Assembly (NCBI RefSeq): GCF_009866655.1
Contig: NZ_CP047420.1
Location: 2,480,001 to 2,544,000 of the forward strand
DNA: 64,000 bases
Direction: 5' to 3'
Source of the DNA: Rathayibacter sp. VKM Ac-2804
GTDB taxonomy: Bacteria > Actinomycetota > Actinomycetes > Actinomycetales > Microbacteriaceae
The notes below the pieces were generated by a model. That model searched no databases and had not been told where the DNA came from. It saw only the letters and a program-made list of their open reading frames with translations. Numbering within the stretch: position 1 is the stretch's first letter; each line of letters opens with the position of its first letter. Made by a program: the position numbers and the translations under genes. Shown piece after piece: positions 17,482 to 26,478 of this stretch.

Positions 17482-19212
17482 GTGAGCTTCACGTCCCCGA
17501 TCCAACTCCCCGGGCTCGCCCTCGATCCGCAGTGGTACCGCAGGGCCGTGTTCTACGAGGTCATGATCCGGTCGTACTACGACTCGAACGGAGACGGCGC
17601 CGGCGACATCAACGGCCTGGCGTCCAAGCTCGACTACCTGCAGTGGCTCGGCATCGACGCGCTCTGGCTTCCGCCCTTCTACATGTCGCCGCTGCGCGAC
17701 GGCGGCTACGACGTCTCCGACTTCAAGGCGATCCTCCCCGAGTTCGGCACCATGGAGGACTTCCGCGAGCTCGTCCGGAAGGCCCACGAGCGCAACATGC
17801 GCATCGTGATGGACTTCCCGCTGAACCACACCAGCGACCAGCACGAGTGGTTCCAGCAGTCCCGCTCCGACCCCGAGGGCCCCTACGGCGACTTCTACGT
17901 CTGGAACGACACCGACGACAAGTACCCGGACATCCGGATCATCTTCGTCGACACCGAGGACTCGAACTGGGCCTTCGACGCCGAGCGCCGCCAGTTCTAC
18001 TTCCACCGCTTCTTCTCGCACCAGCCCGACCTCAACTTCGAGAACCCGGCCGTGCACGAGGCGATCCACGACGTCGTCAAGTTCTGGCTCGACCTCGGCG
18101 TCGACGGCATCCGGCTGGACGCGATCCCCTACCTCTACGAGTCCGACGAGGGCAACGGCGAGGGCGAGCCGCCCACCCACGACTTCATCAAGAACCTCCG
18201 CACGATGGTCGACCGCGACTACCCCGGCCGCATCCTGATCGCCGAGGCGAACCAGTGGCCGCGCGAGGTCGCCGCGTTCTTCGGCACCGAGGAGGAGCCG
18301 GAGTGCCACATGGCCTTCGATTTCCCGGTCATGCCGCGCATCTTCTACTCCCTCCGCGCGCAGACCGCGAACGAGCTCAAGAAGGTGCTCTCCGAGACCT
18401 TCGACATCCCCTCCGGAGCCGCCTGGGGCGTCTTCCTCCGCAACCACGACGAGCTCACCCTCGAGATGGTCTCGGAGGAGTACCGCCAGGCGATGTACGG
18501 CTGGTACGCCTACGACCCGCGGATGCGCTCCAACATCGGCATCCGGCGCCGGCTGGCGCCGCTGCTCGACAACTCGCGCGCCGAGCTCGAGCTGATCAAC
18601 GCCCTGCTCTTCTCGCTCGCCGGCAGCCCGTTCCTCTACTACGGGGACGAGATCGGCATGGGCGACAACATCTGGCTGAACGACCGCGACGCCTCGCGCA
18701 CGCCGATGCAGTGGACCCCGGACCGCAACGCCGGCTTCTCGGCCGCCGACCCGGGCAAGCTCGTCCAGCCGATCGTCCAGTCGCTCGTCTACCACTACAA
18801 CCAGGTCAACGTGGAGGCGCAGCTCGCCCAGTCGCGCTCGCTGCTGCACTGGATGCGGAACGTGCTGCACGTGCGCCGCGGCCACCCGGCCTTCGGCCTC
18901 GGCTCGATGCGCGTGCTCGAGACCGACCACGAGTCGGTGCTCGCGTTCGTCCGCGACTACGCGGGCTCCGGCACCGCGATGGGCGACCAGCCGGAGGAGG
19001 TGCTCTGCGTCTTCAGCTTCAACCACAACCCGGTCTCGGTCACGATCACCGACCCGGAGAACGGCGGCTCCACGCTGACCGACCTCTTCGGCGGCGGCCG
19101 CTTCCCCGGCTTCTCCGAGGACGGCGCGCTGACGATGACGCTCGGCACCCAGGGCTTCTTCTGGCTGCACGTCGCGAAGGCCGGCCAGGCCCGCGACGGT
19201 CTCACCCGCTGA
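17482..19212 (+). CDS. treS: Trehalose synthase TreS (maltose alpha-D-glucosyltransferase)
   Basis: A 576-residue GH13 enzyme that interconverts maltose and trehalose. It has the TreS opening WYRRAVFYEVMIRSYYDSNGDG, the triad D213 (GIRLDAIPYL), E255 (ILIAEANQWP) and D323 (LRNHDELTLEM), and the typical GDNIWLNDRDASRTPMQW stretch. GTG at 17482 has AAGGAG 4-5 nt upstream; the 34 in-frame residues before it are arginine-rich and not conserved. No maltokinase domain is fused and no maltokinase gene follows, unlike many actinobacterial treS loci. It is followed by a GC-rich hairpin (19247-19278). It is the second trehalose route in this window besides treY/treZ. Confidence 0.93.
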   Translation: MSFTSPIQLPGLALDPQWYRRAVFYEVMIRSYYDSNGDGAGDINGLASKLDYLQWLGIDALWLPPFYMSPLRDGGYDVSDFKAILPEFGTMEDFRELVRKAHERNMRIVMDFPLNHTSDQHEWFQQSRSDPEGPYGDFYVWNDTDDKYPDIRIIFVDTEDSNWAFDAERRQFYFHRFFSHQPDLNFENPAVHEAIHDVVKFWLDLGVDGIRLDAIPYLYESDEGNGEGEPPTHDFIKNLRTMVDRDYPGRILIAEANQWPREVAAFFGTEEEPECHMAFDFPVMPRIFYSLRAQTANELKKVLSETFDIPSGAAWGVFLRNHDELTLEMVSEEYRQAMYGWYAYDPRMRSNIGIRRRLAPLLDNSRAELELINALLFSLAGSPFLYYGDEIGMGDNIWLNDRDASRTPMQWTPDRNAGFSAADPGKLVQPIVQSLVYHYNQVNVEAQLAQSRSLLHWMRNVLHVRRGHPAFGLGSMRVLETDHESVLAFVRDYAGSGTAMGDQPEEVLCVFSFNHNPVSVTITDPENGGSTLTDLFGGGRFPGFSEDGALTMTLGTQGFFWLHVAKAGQARDGLTR

Positions 19213-19246
19213 TCCGGCCTTCGCCCGCCCGACCGCGCAGCACGCC

Positions 19247-19278
19247 GCGGGGCCTCCCGACGATGTCGGAGGCCCCGC
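19247..19278 (+). terminator. Hairpin after treS
   Basis: GCGGGGCCTCC and GGAGGCCCCGC form an 11-bp perfect stem; further pairing of GAC/GTC around a GAT loop leaves one bulged C. There is no T-tract, as usual in high-GC genomes. It lies between treS and the next promoter. Confidence 0.6.
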
Positions 19279-19279
19279 C

Positions 19280-19285
19280 TAGGCT
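19280..19285 (+). promoter_or_regulatory. Putative -10 box of the exonuclease gene
   Basis: TAGGCT, 6 nt before the GTG at 19292, immediately after the treS terminator; leaderless layout with no Shine-Dalgarno. Confidence 0.45.
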
Positions 19286-19291
19286 GTCGGC

Positions 19292-20083
19292 GTGAGCACC
19301 ACCGAGACGAATCAGGCACCCACGCTCTTCGACGAGAGCCTGCTCGACGAGGCCCGCGCCGCCGGCGCCTCGCAGGCCCCGGCCGGCTCCGACGGTGCCC
19401 GCTGGTACGACCGCCTGGCCGTGTTCGACCTCGAGACGACCGGCATCGACGTCCGCACCAGCCGCATCGTCACCGCGCACGTCGGCGTGATCGACGCCGA
19501 CGGCACCCCGGTCGAGGGCACGACCTGGCTCGCCGACCCAGGCGTCGAGATCCCCGCCGGCGCGAGCGCCGTGCACGGGATCAGCACCGAGCACGCCCGG
19601 GAGCACGGCCGGCCCGCCGGCGAGGTCGTGGCCGAGGTGTCGGAGGCGCTGCGCTCGCTCCTGGCTCGCGGCATCCCCGTCGTCATCTACAACGCCCCCT
19701 ACGACCTCTCGCTGCTCGCGTTCGAGGCGCGGCGCTGGGGCGTCCCGGTGCTGATCGATCCGAGCCCCGTCGTCGATCCGCTCGTCATCGACAAGGCGCT
19801 CGACCGCTACCGCAAGGGCAAGCGCACCCTCGTGCAGGCGGCCCTGCACTACGGCGTCCCGCTCACGGAGGCGCACGACGCCGGCGCCGACGCGATCGCC
19901 GCGGGCCGGGTCGCCCAGGCGCTCGGCCGCGCCTTCGCCGAGGAGCTCGGCGGCGGCGCCGAGGCGCTGCACGCGCTGCAGGTCGACTGGTGCCGCACCC
20001 AGGCCGAGTCGTTCCAGGAGTACATGCGCCGCGTCCGCGACGAAAGCTTCGTCGCCGACGGCGCCTGGCCCGTCCGGCACTGA
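19292..20083 (+). CDS. DEDDh-type 3'-5' exonuclease (DNA polymerase III epsilon-like)
   Basis: A 263-residue DnaQ-fold exonuclease. Exo I is AVFDLETTGID (about 44-54), Exo II lies in VIYNAPYDLSLLAFE (about 131-145) and Exo III is EAHDAGADA (about 191-199), giving the D-E-D-D-h set. It lacks the polymerase-binding and helicase regions of larger homologues, so it is likely a stand-alone proofreading or repair exonuclease. The GTG at 19292 is 6 nt after a TAGGCT box. It converges on the YdeI-like gene; the short gap holds a 12-bp direct duplication (GGCACTGAGCGC twice) but no terminator. Confidence 0.88.
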   Translation: MSTTETNQAPTLFDESLLDEARAAGASQAPAGSDGARWYDRLAVFDLETTGIDVRTSRIVTAHVGVIDADGTPVEGTTWLADPGVEIPAGASAVHGISTEHAREHGRPAGEVVAEVSEALRSLLARGIPVVIYNAPYDLSLLAFEARRWGVPVLIDPSPVVDPLVIDKALDRYRKGKRTLVQAALHYGVPLTEAHDAGADAIAAGRVAQALGRAFAEELGGGAEALHALQVDWCRTQAESFQEYMRRVRDESFVADGAWPVRH

Positions 20084-20124
20084 GCGCGCGGCACTGAGCG
20101 CTCGTCCGGCACCGGCGCCGCCGC

Positions 20125-20697
20125 TCAGGTGAGCGTGCGCCCCTCCGCGAGCAGCGCGACGTACTCCGCGATCCGCCGCTCCCGCGTCTCCGGCCGCTTC
20201 AGCTGCGACAGCCGGAACAGGAACGCGAAGCGCTTCTGCCCGCCGACGGTCGCGAAGAAGGCGGCGGCTCCCGGATCCGCGGCCAGTGCCGCCGTGAAGT
20301 CGTCCGGCACCTCGGCGCCGCGCTGGCGGTAGGCGGCGTCCCAGCGCCCGTCCGCCCGCGCCCGCTCCACCTCGGCGAGGCCGGCCGGCAGCATCCGGCC
20401 CTCCTCGAGCAGCCGCGCCACGTGGTCGCGGTTCACCTTCGACCACGGGCTCGCCCGGCGCCGCGGCGTGAACGCCTGCAGCTTGAACTGCTCGTCGAAC
20501 GCCCCCGCCTGCCCGTCGATCCAGCCGTGGCAGAGCGCGACGTCGAGCGCCTCCGCGTAGGTGATGCCCGGGTCGACGGCCGCCTTCTTCCGCAGCTTCA
20601 ACCGCACGCCGCCCGGGTCGGGTTCACCGCGGAGGTAGGCGTCCCACTCCTCGGGCGTCGTGAGCGGCAAGATCGGCTTGTCGGCGAAGGACACCAT
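20125..20697 (-). CDS. YdeI/OmpD-associated family protein
   Basis: A 190-residue protein with the family features: LDVALCHGWIDGQ (about 52-64), the FTPRRRASPWSKVN stretch (about 76-89) and a C-terminal VGGQKRFAFLFRLSQLKRPETRERRIAEYVALL helix pair. Homologues are widespread, small, cytoplasmic and of uncertain function; some relate to stress or peptide resistance. ATG at 20697 has TAGCGT 6 nt upstream and no Shine-Dalgarno. Confidence 0.85.
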   Translation of the reverse strand: MVSFADKPILPLTTPEEWDAYLRGEPDPGGVRLKLRKKAAVDPGITYAEALDVALCHGWIDGQAGAFDEQFKLQAFTPRRRASPWSKVNRDHVARLLEEGRMLPAGLAEVERARADGRWDAAYRQRGAEVPDDFTAALAADPGAAAFFATVGGQKRFAFLFRLSQLKRPETRERRIAEYVALLAEGRTLT

Positions 20698-20703
20698 GCC
20701 CGG

Positions 20704-20709
20704 ACGCTA
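20704..20709 (-). promoter_or_regulatory. Putative -10 box of the YdeI-like gene
   Basis: TAGCGT on the minus strand, 6 nt before the ATG at 20697. Confidence 0.35.
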
Positions 20710-20868
20710 CCGCCTCCGGCCCCTCGTGTCATCGTCGCCGTCACCGCGTCCGTCGCTCCGTCACGAGGACATGCGGCAGCCCCCTCGCGCAACCGCTCGA
20801 CCGCCTGTCCGCGCGTCGATTGGATCGGAGGACACCGGGACCACCCGAGTCCCCAGCAAGGAGCAGTC

Positions 20869-21726
20869 ATGCCCACCATCCGCACGGTCACCGTCCTCGG
20901 CAGCGGAGTCCTCGGCTCCCAGATCGCATTCCAGGCGGCCTTCCACGGCTTCGCCGTCACCAGCTACGACGTCTCCGACGAGGTGCTCGCCACCGCCCGC
21001 GAGCGCTTCCGCGGACTCGCCGGCGTCTACGAGTCGGCCCAGGTCGCCGGCGGGATCCCCGGCGGCGCCGCAGGCGCCCTCGAGTCTCTCCGCCTCACCT
21101 CCGACCTCGCCGAGGCCGTCGCGGACGCCGACCTCGTGATCGAGGCCGTCCCGGAGGACCTCGCGCTCAAGCAGGAGCTCTACGGCCGCCTCGGCGCCCT
21201 CGCCCCCGAGCGGACGATCTTCGCCACCAACTCCTCGACGCTGCTCCCCAGCGATCTGAAGGAGTCGACCGGCCGGCCCGACCGCTTCCTCGCCCTGCAC
21301 TACGCCAACCACGTCTGGGTGCAGAACACCGCCGAGATCATGGGCACGGCCGACACCGACCCGGCCGTCGTGGACGCGGTCGTCGCCTTCGCCGTCGAGA
21401 GCGGTCTCGAGCCGATCGTGCTGCAGAAGGAGAAGGCCGGCTACCTGCTCAACTCGCTGCTGGTGCCGCTCCTGAACGCCGCGAGCGGCCTCCTGATGGG
21501 CGGCTACGCGGACCACGAGACCATCGACAAGACCTGGCGGATCGGCACCGGCGCCCCGCTCGGCCCCTTCCAGATCTTCGACGTCATCGGCCTCAACACG
21601 GCTCACCACGTCGCCGCGGCGGCGCCTGACGAGGCCTCCCAGGCCTTCGCCGCCCATCTCAAGACCGAGTACCTGAACAAGGGCAGGCTCGGCACCGCCA
21701 CCGGCGAGGGCTTCTACCGCTACTGA
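20869..21726 (+). CDS. 3-hydroxyacyl-CoA dehydrogenase (NAD-binding, HADH type)
   Basis: A 285-residue dehydrogenase that oxidises 3-hydroxyacyl-CoA, probably 3-hydroxybutyryl-CoA, with NAD+. The Rossmann motif is GSGVLGSQIAFQAA (about 10-23), followed by the DVSDEVL acidic loop; the catalytic His-Glu pair is probably in FLALHYANHVWVQNTAEIMG. Length and the C-terminal LLMGGYADHETIDKTWRIGTGAPLGPFQIFDVIGL segment match short HADH. The ATG at 20869 has AAGGAG 6-7 nt upstream. The frame is open upstream but only with low-complexity sequence. No other beta-oxidation gene is adjacent. Confidence 0.9.
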   Translation: MPTIRTVTVLGSGVLGSQIAFQAAFHGFAVTSYDVSDEVLATARERFRGLAGVYESAQVAGGIPGGAAGALESLRLTSDLAEAVADADLVIEAVPEDLALKQELYGRLGALAPERTIFATNSSTLLPSDLKESTGRPDRFLALHYANHVWVQNTAEIMGTADTDPAVVDAVVAFAVESGLEPIVLQKEKAGYLLNSLLVPLLNAASGLLMGGYADHETIDKTWRIGTGAPLGPFQIFDVIGLNTAHHVAAAAPDEASQAFAAHLKTEYLNKGRLGTATGEGFYRY

Positions 21727-21786
21727 TCCGCCCCGGCGACCGCTGCGCGAGCGGTGGTCGATCCAGAGCGAAGGGACGCCCGCAGA

Positions 21787-21912
21787 CATGCTGGTCGAGT
21801 AGCCCCGCAGGGGCGTATCGAGACCCGGCGTCCTCGGCAGGGCGGTCTGCAGAATCATCTTCAGGCGCGGGTGGATCTCGATGCGCCCGCTGCGCGGGCT
21901 ACTCGATCAGCA
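21787..21912. repeat. REPIN-like composite: two inverted hairpin repeats
   Basis: Forward unit 21787-21826 (CATGCTGGTCGAGTAGCCCC...GTATCGAGACCC) and inverted unit 21871-21912 face each other across 44 bp. Each has its own stem-loop: GCCCC-gca-GGGGC in the first, GCCCGC-tgc-GCGGGC in the second. The spacer holds GGTCTGCAGA, also present in the element at 30235. It lies between the converging dehydrogenase and rpmE2 genes, next to the rpmE2 terminator. Confidence 0.9.
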
Positions 21913-21926
21913 AGGGGGCCAACGAC

Positions 21927-21960
21927 GAAGGGCCCCCGACCGCGAGGTCGAGGGCCCTTC
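21927..21960 (-). terminator. rpmE2 terminator hairpin (ACGACGAAGGGCCC family)
   Basis: GAAGGGCCC/GGGCCCTTC (9 bp) continues through one C-A mismatch into CGAC/GTCG with a 6-nt loop. On the minus strand it is followed by TTCGTCGTT, a loose T-rich tail. Confidence 0.75.
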
Positions 21961-21979
21961 GGAGGCGGGAGGCCGGAGC

Positions 21980-22228
21980 CTACTTGCCGAAGTTCTTGTA
22001 GCGCGAGTTGAACTTCTCGACGCGGCCGGCCGAGTCCATGATGCGCTGCTTGCCCGTGTAGAACGGGTGCGAGGCGGACGAGATCTCGACGTCGATGACG
22101 GGGTACGTGACGCCGTCGAGCTCGATCGTCTTGCTGCTGGTCGCCGTCGAGCGGGTGAGGAAGGTCTCACCGGAGGCGAGGTCGCGGAACACGATGGCCT
22201 CGTACTTGGGGTGGATGTCGGTCTGCAT
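21980..22228 (-). CDS. rpmE2: 50S ribosomal protein L31 type B (zinc-independent)
   Basis: An 82-residue L31 paralogue: [20 protein letters not shown] start and [33 protein letters not shown] end are diagnostic. It has no cysteine at all, so it is the zinc-free (C-minus) form, which in many bacteria replaces the zinc form when zinc is scarce. In this family it may instead be the only L31. The ATG at 22228 has AGGA upstream; the in-frame residues before it are not conserved. A leader of about 95 nt follows a TATTCT box. No obvious Zur operator (the AT-rich palindrome) is visible. Confidence 0.95.
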   Translation of the reverse strand: MQTDIHPKYEAIVFRDLASGETFLTRSTATSSKTIELDGVTYPVIDVEISSASHPFYTGKQRIMDSAGRVEKFNSRYKNFGK

Positions 22229-22322
22229 GATCGTGTCCTGTCGCTTGTGGTCCTGAACCGCGCCTGTCGTCGACGGGTGCGGGTGGATGAGTGGCGGGCG
22301 CACCGCGAACGGGCCCGAACCA

Positions 22323-22337
22323 GCTATCGAGAATAGC
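22323..22337 (-). promoter_or_regulatory. Putative rpmE2 promoter region: -10 TATTCT inside a short palindrome
   Basis: The minus strand reads GCTATTCTCGATAGC: 5-bp arms GCTAT/ATAGC around TCTCG, with the -10-like TATTCT (22330-22335) inside. A regulator binding the palindrome would block the -10; this is inference. Confidence 0.3.
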
Positions 22338-22388
22338 AGACGGCCGGCGTCGCGGGGAGGTGCGGCACGCGATCGGACGAGCCCGCCC

Positions 22389-23171
22389 TCAGCGGGCGCG
22401 GGCCGAGTAGCGCCCGTTCTCGTGGGTCAGCGCGATGTCGAGCCCGAACGCGTCGGCGAGGGTCGCCTCCGTGAGCGCCTCGGCCAGCGGTCCGGCGGCG
22501 ACGACGGCGCCGTCGCGGAGCAGCAGCGCGTGCGTGAAGCCGGCGGGGATCTCCTCGACGTGGTGGGTCACCATCACGATCGCCGGCGAGGCCGGGTCCT
22601 GCGCGAAGCCGCCGAGCAGCTGCACGAGCTCCTCACGGGCGCCGAGGTCGAGGCTGCCGGCCGGCTCGTCGAGCAGCAGCAGCTCGGGGTCGGTCATGAT
22701 CGCGCGGGCGATCTGGACGCGCTTCTGCTCGCCGTCGGAGAGGGTGCCGAAGGTGCGGTCCGCGAGGTGGTCGAGCTTCCACTCCACCAGGACGCGGCGC
22801 GCACGGCGCTCGTCGATCTCGTCGTAGCCCTCGTTCCAGCGGCCGGTGACCGCGTAGGCGGCGGTCATCACGACGTCGAGCACCGTCTCGCCCGCGGGCA
22901 GGCGGCGCGCCATCGCGGTCGACGCGTAGCCGATCCGGGGGCGCAGCTCGAAGACGTCGGTGCGGCCGAGCGTCTCCTCGAGCAGGTGCGCCGATCCCGT
23001 CGACGGGTAGTTCTGCGCCGCCGCGATCTGCAGGATCGAGGTCTTCCCGGCACCGTTGGAGCCGAGGATCACCCAGCGCTCCTCCTCGGACACGGTCCAG
23101 TCGACGTGGTCGAGGATCCGCTTGCCGTTCCGGACGAAGGACACATCGACGAACGAGACAACGCTGGGCAT
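22389..23171 (-). CDS. ABC transporter ATP-binding protein, orphan
   Basis: A 260-residue ABC ATPase with Walker [10 protein letters not shown] (about 36-44), the ABC signature [15 protein letters not shown], Walker [13 protein letters not shown] and the switch histidine in [11 protein letters not shown]. It has one nucleotide-binding domain and no membrane segment, and no permease gene flanks it. It resembles the YlmA/ModF-like stand-alone ATPases annotated as iron or molybdenum importer subunits. The ATG at 23171 follows a TAGACT box by 7 nt. The frame stays open far upstream across glgA, but the Walker domain begins only at this ATG. Confidence 0.85.
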   Translation of the reverse strand: MPSVVSFVDVSFVRNGKRILDHVDWTVSEEERWVILGSNGAGKTSILQIAAAQNYPSTGSAHLLEETLGRTDVFELRPRIGYASTAMARRLPAGETVLDVVMTAAYAVTGRWNEGYDEIDERRARRVLVEWKLDHLADRTFGTLSDGEQKRVQIARAIMTDPELLLLDEPAGSLDLGAREELVQLLGGFAQDPASPAIVMVTHHVEEIPAGFTHALLLRDGAVVAAGPLAEALTEATLADAFGLDIALTHENGRYSARAR

Positions 23172-23203
23172 GCGGACCAGTCTAAAGGGAGCGGGCGCCG
23201 GGC

Positions 23204-24385
23204 TCAGACGAGCGAGTCGTAGATGGCACGGGTGTCCCGCGCGATCTGCGTCCAGCTGAAGTCGCTCTGCGCGCGCAGGCGGCCGGCCTCGCCCATCCGC
23301 TTCGCGGCGGCCGGGTCGGCGACGACCTCGGCCATCGCTGCCGCGAGGTCGGCGACGTAGCGGTCCGGGTCCACGGGGGTGCCCGTGCCGTCCGTCACCT
23401 GCTCGATCGGCACGAGGCGCCCGGTGACGCCGTCGACGACGACCTCCGGGATGCCACCGGTCGCGGTCCCGACCACGGCGGCGCCGCACGCCATCGCCTC
23501 GAGGTTCACGATGCCGAGCGGCTCGTAGATCGACGGGCAGACGAAGGTCGTCGCTGCGGTCAGCACCGCGGAGAGCTCGTGGCGCGGCAGGTGGCGGTCG
23601 ATCCAGACGACGCCGGTGCGCTCCTGCTGGAGCCCCCGGACGAGCGCGGTGACCTCGGCCATGATCTCGGGGGTGTCCGGGGCGCCGGCGCAGAGCACGA
23701 GCTGCACCTCCGGCGGCAGCATCGCGGCCGCGCGCAGCAGGTAGGGCAGCCCCTTCTGCCGAGTGATCCGGCCGACGAAGACGACGGAGGGACGCGACGG
23801 GTCGATGCCCAGCTCGGCGAGGACGGCCTCGTCCTCCACCGGGTGCCAGGCGTCGAGGTCGATGCCGTTGTAGACGACGTGCACCTTCGCGGGGTCCAGC
23901 GCGGGGTACGAGCGCAGGATGTCGTTGCGCATTCCGCCGGAGACCGCGATCACGGCGTCCGCGTTCTCGTACGCCTCGCGCTCGATCCAGCTCGAGACGC
24001 GGTAGCCGCCGCCGAGCTGCTCGGCCTTCCACGGGCGCAGCGGCTCGAGGCTGTGCGCCGAGACGACGTGCGGGATGCCGTGCAGCAGCTGCGCGAGACG
24101 TCCGGCCGCGTTGGCGTACCAGGTGTGCGAGTGCACGAGATCGGCGCCCGCCGCGTCCTGCGCGATCTGGAGATCGACGCCGAGGGTCTGCAGCGCGCCG
24201 TTGGCCTCCGCCAGCTCCGCGGGAACGGGGTACGCGAAGGCGCCCTCCTCGTCCCTCGGCGCTCCGAAGCAGCGCACCACGACCTCGATGTCGTGGCGGA
24301 GGGCCTTGGTGAGCTCGGCCACGTGCACGCCGGCTCCCCCGTACACCTCGGGCGGATATTCCTTGGTCAGCAGATCGACTCGCAC
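23204..24385 (-). CDS. glgA: Glycogen synthase / alpha-maltose-1-phosphate synthase, actinobacterial GT4 type
   Basis: A 393-residue GT-B enzyme with the [16 protein letters not shown]-terminal signature (about 7-21), [15 protein letters not shown] and the EX7E motif in [17 protein letters not shown]. It corresponds to the Rv1212c type: ADP-glucose-dependent, long called glycogen synthase, shown in mycobacteria to make maltose-1-phosphate (GlgM). Which activity dominates here cannot be read from sequence. GTG at 24385 is the start; TACTAC or TGTACT a few bases upstream could be the -10. It is divergent from glgC, 77 bp apart, as in mycobacteria, so the two probably share control. Confidence 0.92.
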   Translation of the reverse strand: MRVDLLTKEYPPEVYGGAGVHVAELTKALRHDIEVVVRCFGAPRDEEGAFAYPVPAELAEANGALQTLGVDLQIAQDAAGADLVHSHTWYANAAGRLAQLLHGIPHVVSAHSLEPLRPWKAEQLGGGYRVSSWIEREAYENADAVIAVSGGMRNDILRSYPALDPAKVHVVYNGIDLDAWHPVEDEAVLAELGIDPSRPSVVFVGRITRQKGLPYLLRAAAMLPPEVQLVLCAGAPDTPEIMAEVTALVRGLQQERTGVVWIDRHLPRHELSAVLTAATTFVCPSIYEPLGIVNLEAMACGAAVVGTATGGIPEVVVDGVTGRLVPIEQVTDGTGTPVDPDRYVADLAAAMAEVVADPAAAKRMGEAGRLRAQSDFSWTQIARDTRAIYDSLV

Positions 24386-24450
24386 CCCCGAACCGTAGTA
24401 CAGGGCGATCCTCCGCCGACACCCGCAGCCACGCGACTGCGCAGGACCTC

Positions 24451-24456
24451 TACTGT
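24451..24456 (+). promoter_or_regulatory. Putative -10 box of glgC
   Basis: TACTGT, 6 nt before the ATG at 24463; the GGGGG between them is too close for a normal ribosome binding site, so a leaderless mRNA is likely. Confidence 0.4.
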
Positions 24457-24462
24457 GGGGGC

Positions 24463-25722
24463 ATGCAGTCAAAGAAGATCTTCGGCATCGTCCTCGCCGG
24501 CGGCGAGGGCAAGCGGCTCATGCCCCTCACGGCCGACCGGGCCAAGCCCGCAGTGCCGTTCGGCGGCCAGTACCGTCTGATCGACTTCGCGCTGTCCAAC
24601 CTCATCAACTCGGGTCTGACCCAGATCGTGGTGCTGACGCAGTACAAGTCGCACTCGCTCGACCGCCACGTCTCGCAGACCTGGACGCTGTCGGGGCTGC
24701 TCAACTCCTACGTCGCGTCCGTCCCGGCGCAGCAGCGGCTCGGCAAGCGCTGGTTCAGCGGCTCGGCCGACGCGATCCTGCAGAGTCTCAACCTGATCCG
24801 CGACGAGAAGCCCGACATCGTCGTCGTGGTCGGCGCGGACCACGTCTACCGCATGGACTTCTCGCAGATGATCGAGGCGCACATCAAGTCGGGCGCCAAG
24901 GCGACCGTCGCGGCGATCCGCCAGCCGATCGAGCTGGCCGACCAGTTCGGCGTCATCCAGCTCGCCGGCGACGAGGCGGGCGACGGCATCGTCCCGACCA
25001 AGATCGCGGAGTTCCTCGAGAAGCCCAAGGACGCGGTCGGCCTCGCCGATTCGCCGCACGAGGTCCTCGCTTCGATGGGCAACTACGTCTTCGACGCCGA
25101 CGCGCTGATCGACGCGGTCATCCGCGACGGCGAGCTCTCCACCTCCGACCACGACATGGGCGGCGACATCATCCCCGACTTCGTCGCGCGCGGCGAGGCC
25201 GGCGTCTACGACCTCAAGCTCAACGAGGTCCCCGGCTCCACCGATCGCGACCGCTACTACTGGCGCGACGTGGGGACGATCGACTCGTTCTTCGAGGCGC
25301 ACCAGGACCTCATCTCGGCGCTGCCCGTCTTCAACCTCTACAACCAGCAGTGGCCGATCTTCTCGTCGCAGCTGAACTCACCGCCCGCGAAGATCGTGCG
25401 CGACGGCAAGGGCAACCTCGGCACGACCGTCGACTCGGTGGTCTCGCTGGGCACCGTCATCTCCGGCGCGCACATCGAGCGCAGCGTCGTCGGCCCGTGG
25501 GCGGTCATCGAGTCGAACGCCACGGTCTCCGACTCGGTCGTCTTCGACAAGGTCCGGATCGGCCCGGACGCCGTGGTCGCCCGCGCTATCCTCGACAAGG
25601 ACGTCGTCGTCGAGCCCGGCGCGCGAGTCGGCGTGGACCACGACCACGACCGCGAGCGCGGGTTCACCGTCACCGAGTCGGGCATCACCGTCGTCGGCAA
25701 GGGCGTCGTCGTCCGCCCGTAG
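24463..25722 (+). CDS. glgC: Glucose-1-phosphate adenylyltransferase (ADP-glucose pyrophosphorylase)
   Basis: A 419-residue nucleotidyltransferase that makes ADP-glucose from glucose-1-phosphate and ATP, the committed step of glycogen synthesis. The nucleotide-binding signature [25 protein letters not shown] is at about 11-35, the sugar-phosphate region is in EFLEKPKD, and the C-terminal third is the left-handed beta-helix with hexad repeats ([20 protein letters not shown]). Full family length. Its divergent partner glgA uses the product. Confidence 0.96.
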   Translation: MQSKKIFGIVLAGGEGKRLMPLTADRAKPAVPFGGQYRLIDFALSNLINSGLTQIVVLTQYKSHSLDRHVSQTWTLSGLLNSYVASVPAQQRLGKRWFSGSADAILQSLNLIRDEKPDIVVVVGADHVYRMDFSQMIEAHIKSGAKATVAAIRQPIELADQFGVIQLAGDEAGDGIVPTKIAEFLEKPKDAVGLADSPHEVLASMGNYVFDADALIDAVIRDGELSTSDHDMGGDIIPDFVARGEAGVYDLKLNEVPGSTDRDRYYWRDVGTIDSFFEAHQDLISALPVFNLYNQQWPIFSSQLNSPPAKIVRDGKGNLGTTVDSVVSLGTVISGAHIERSVVGPWAVIESNATVSDSVVFDKVRIGPDAVVARAILDKDVVVEPGARVGVDHDHDRERGFTVTESGITVVGKGVVVRP

Positions 25723-25800
25723 CACCCCCGCGGGTCGAGAGCACTGCGCTTCCGCGCGTCCGGTCAGGCCGGCGCGCGGACCCGACCGATTGGCCCGTCC

Positions 25801-26460
25801 TTGAGTGAGCCGCTGCGCACACCCGCCCGCTTCCTGGTCGTCGTCGACGCCGACTCGACGCTGCTGCAGGACGAGGTGATCGAGCTCCTCGCCGCCCACG
25901 CGGGCTCCGAGGAGCGCGTCGCCGCGATCACCGAGCGCGCGATGCACGGCGAGATCGACTTCGGCGAGAGCCTGCGCGAGCGCGTCGGCACCCTCGCCGG
26001 CGTCCTCGACGACGTCTGCGCCGGAGTGAGCGGGCGCGTCCGGGTCACCCCAGGGGTGGAGGAGCTGATCGCCGGCATCCACGCCGCCGGTGGTCGGATC
26101 GGCGTCGTCTCGGGCGGCTTCCACGAGGTGCTTGACCCGGTCGCCGGAGCGCTCGGCCTCGACTTCGTCCGCGCGAACCGGCTCGGCAGCCGCGACGGCC
26201 GCCTCACCGGCGCCGTCGAGGGTCCCGTGATCGACGCCGCCGCGAAGGCCGCCGCCCTCTGCGAATGGGCCGCCCTGTCCGGGGTCCCGCTCGAGCGGGC
26301 GATCGCGGTCGGCGACGGCGCGAACGACCTCGAGATGATGCAGGTCGCGGGTCTCGCCGTCGCCTTCAACGCGAAGCCCGTGGTCCGCGAGCGCGCCGAC
26401 CTCGTCATCGACGGCCTCGATCTCAGCCAGCTGCTGCCGGTCCTCGGCCTGCGCGGCTGA
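25801..26460 (+). CDS. serB: Phosphoserine phosphatase SerB (HAD family)
   Basis: A 219-residue HAD phosphatase that removes phosphate from phosphoserine in the last step of serine synthesis. Motif I is VVDADSTLLQDEV (D16, D18), motif II the serine of GVVSGGFHEV, motif III K in the VIDAAAKAAAL region and motif IV GDGANDLEMM. No ACT domain is present, so this is the short form. The start is uncertain: TTG at 25801 is the most upstream possible start, but there is no Shine-Dalgarno and no convincing -10 at leaderless distance. It lies 78 bp after glgC and may be read through from it. Confidence 0.87.
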   Translation: MSEPLRTPARFLVVVDADSTLLQDEVIELLAAHAGSEERVAAITERAMHGEIDFGESLRERVGTLAGVLDDVCAGVSGRVRVTPGVEELIAGIHAAGGRIGVVSGGFHEVLDPVAGALGLDFVRANRLGSRDGRLTGAVEGPVIDAAAKAAALCEWAALSGVPLERAIAVGDGANDLEMMQVAGLAVAFNAKPVVRERADLVIDGLDLSQLLPVLGLRG

Positions 26461-26478
26461 CACTCGGAGGGCGGCGCC

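Noticed and set aside
21727..22330. Zur-regulated promoter in front of the zinc-free L31 gene
   Set aside because: No AT-rich Zur-type palindrome is visible; the only palindrome (22323-22337) has 5-bp arms of a different sequence.
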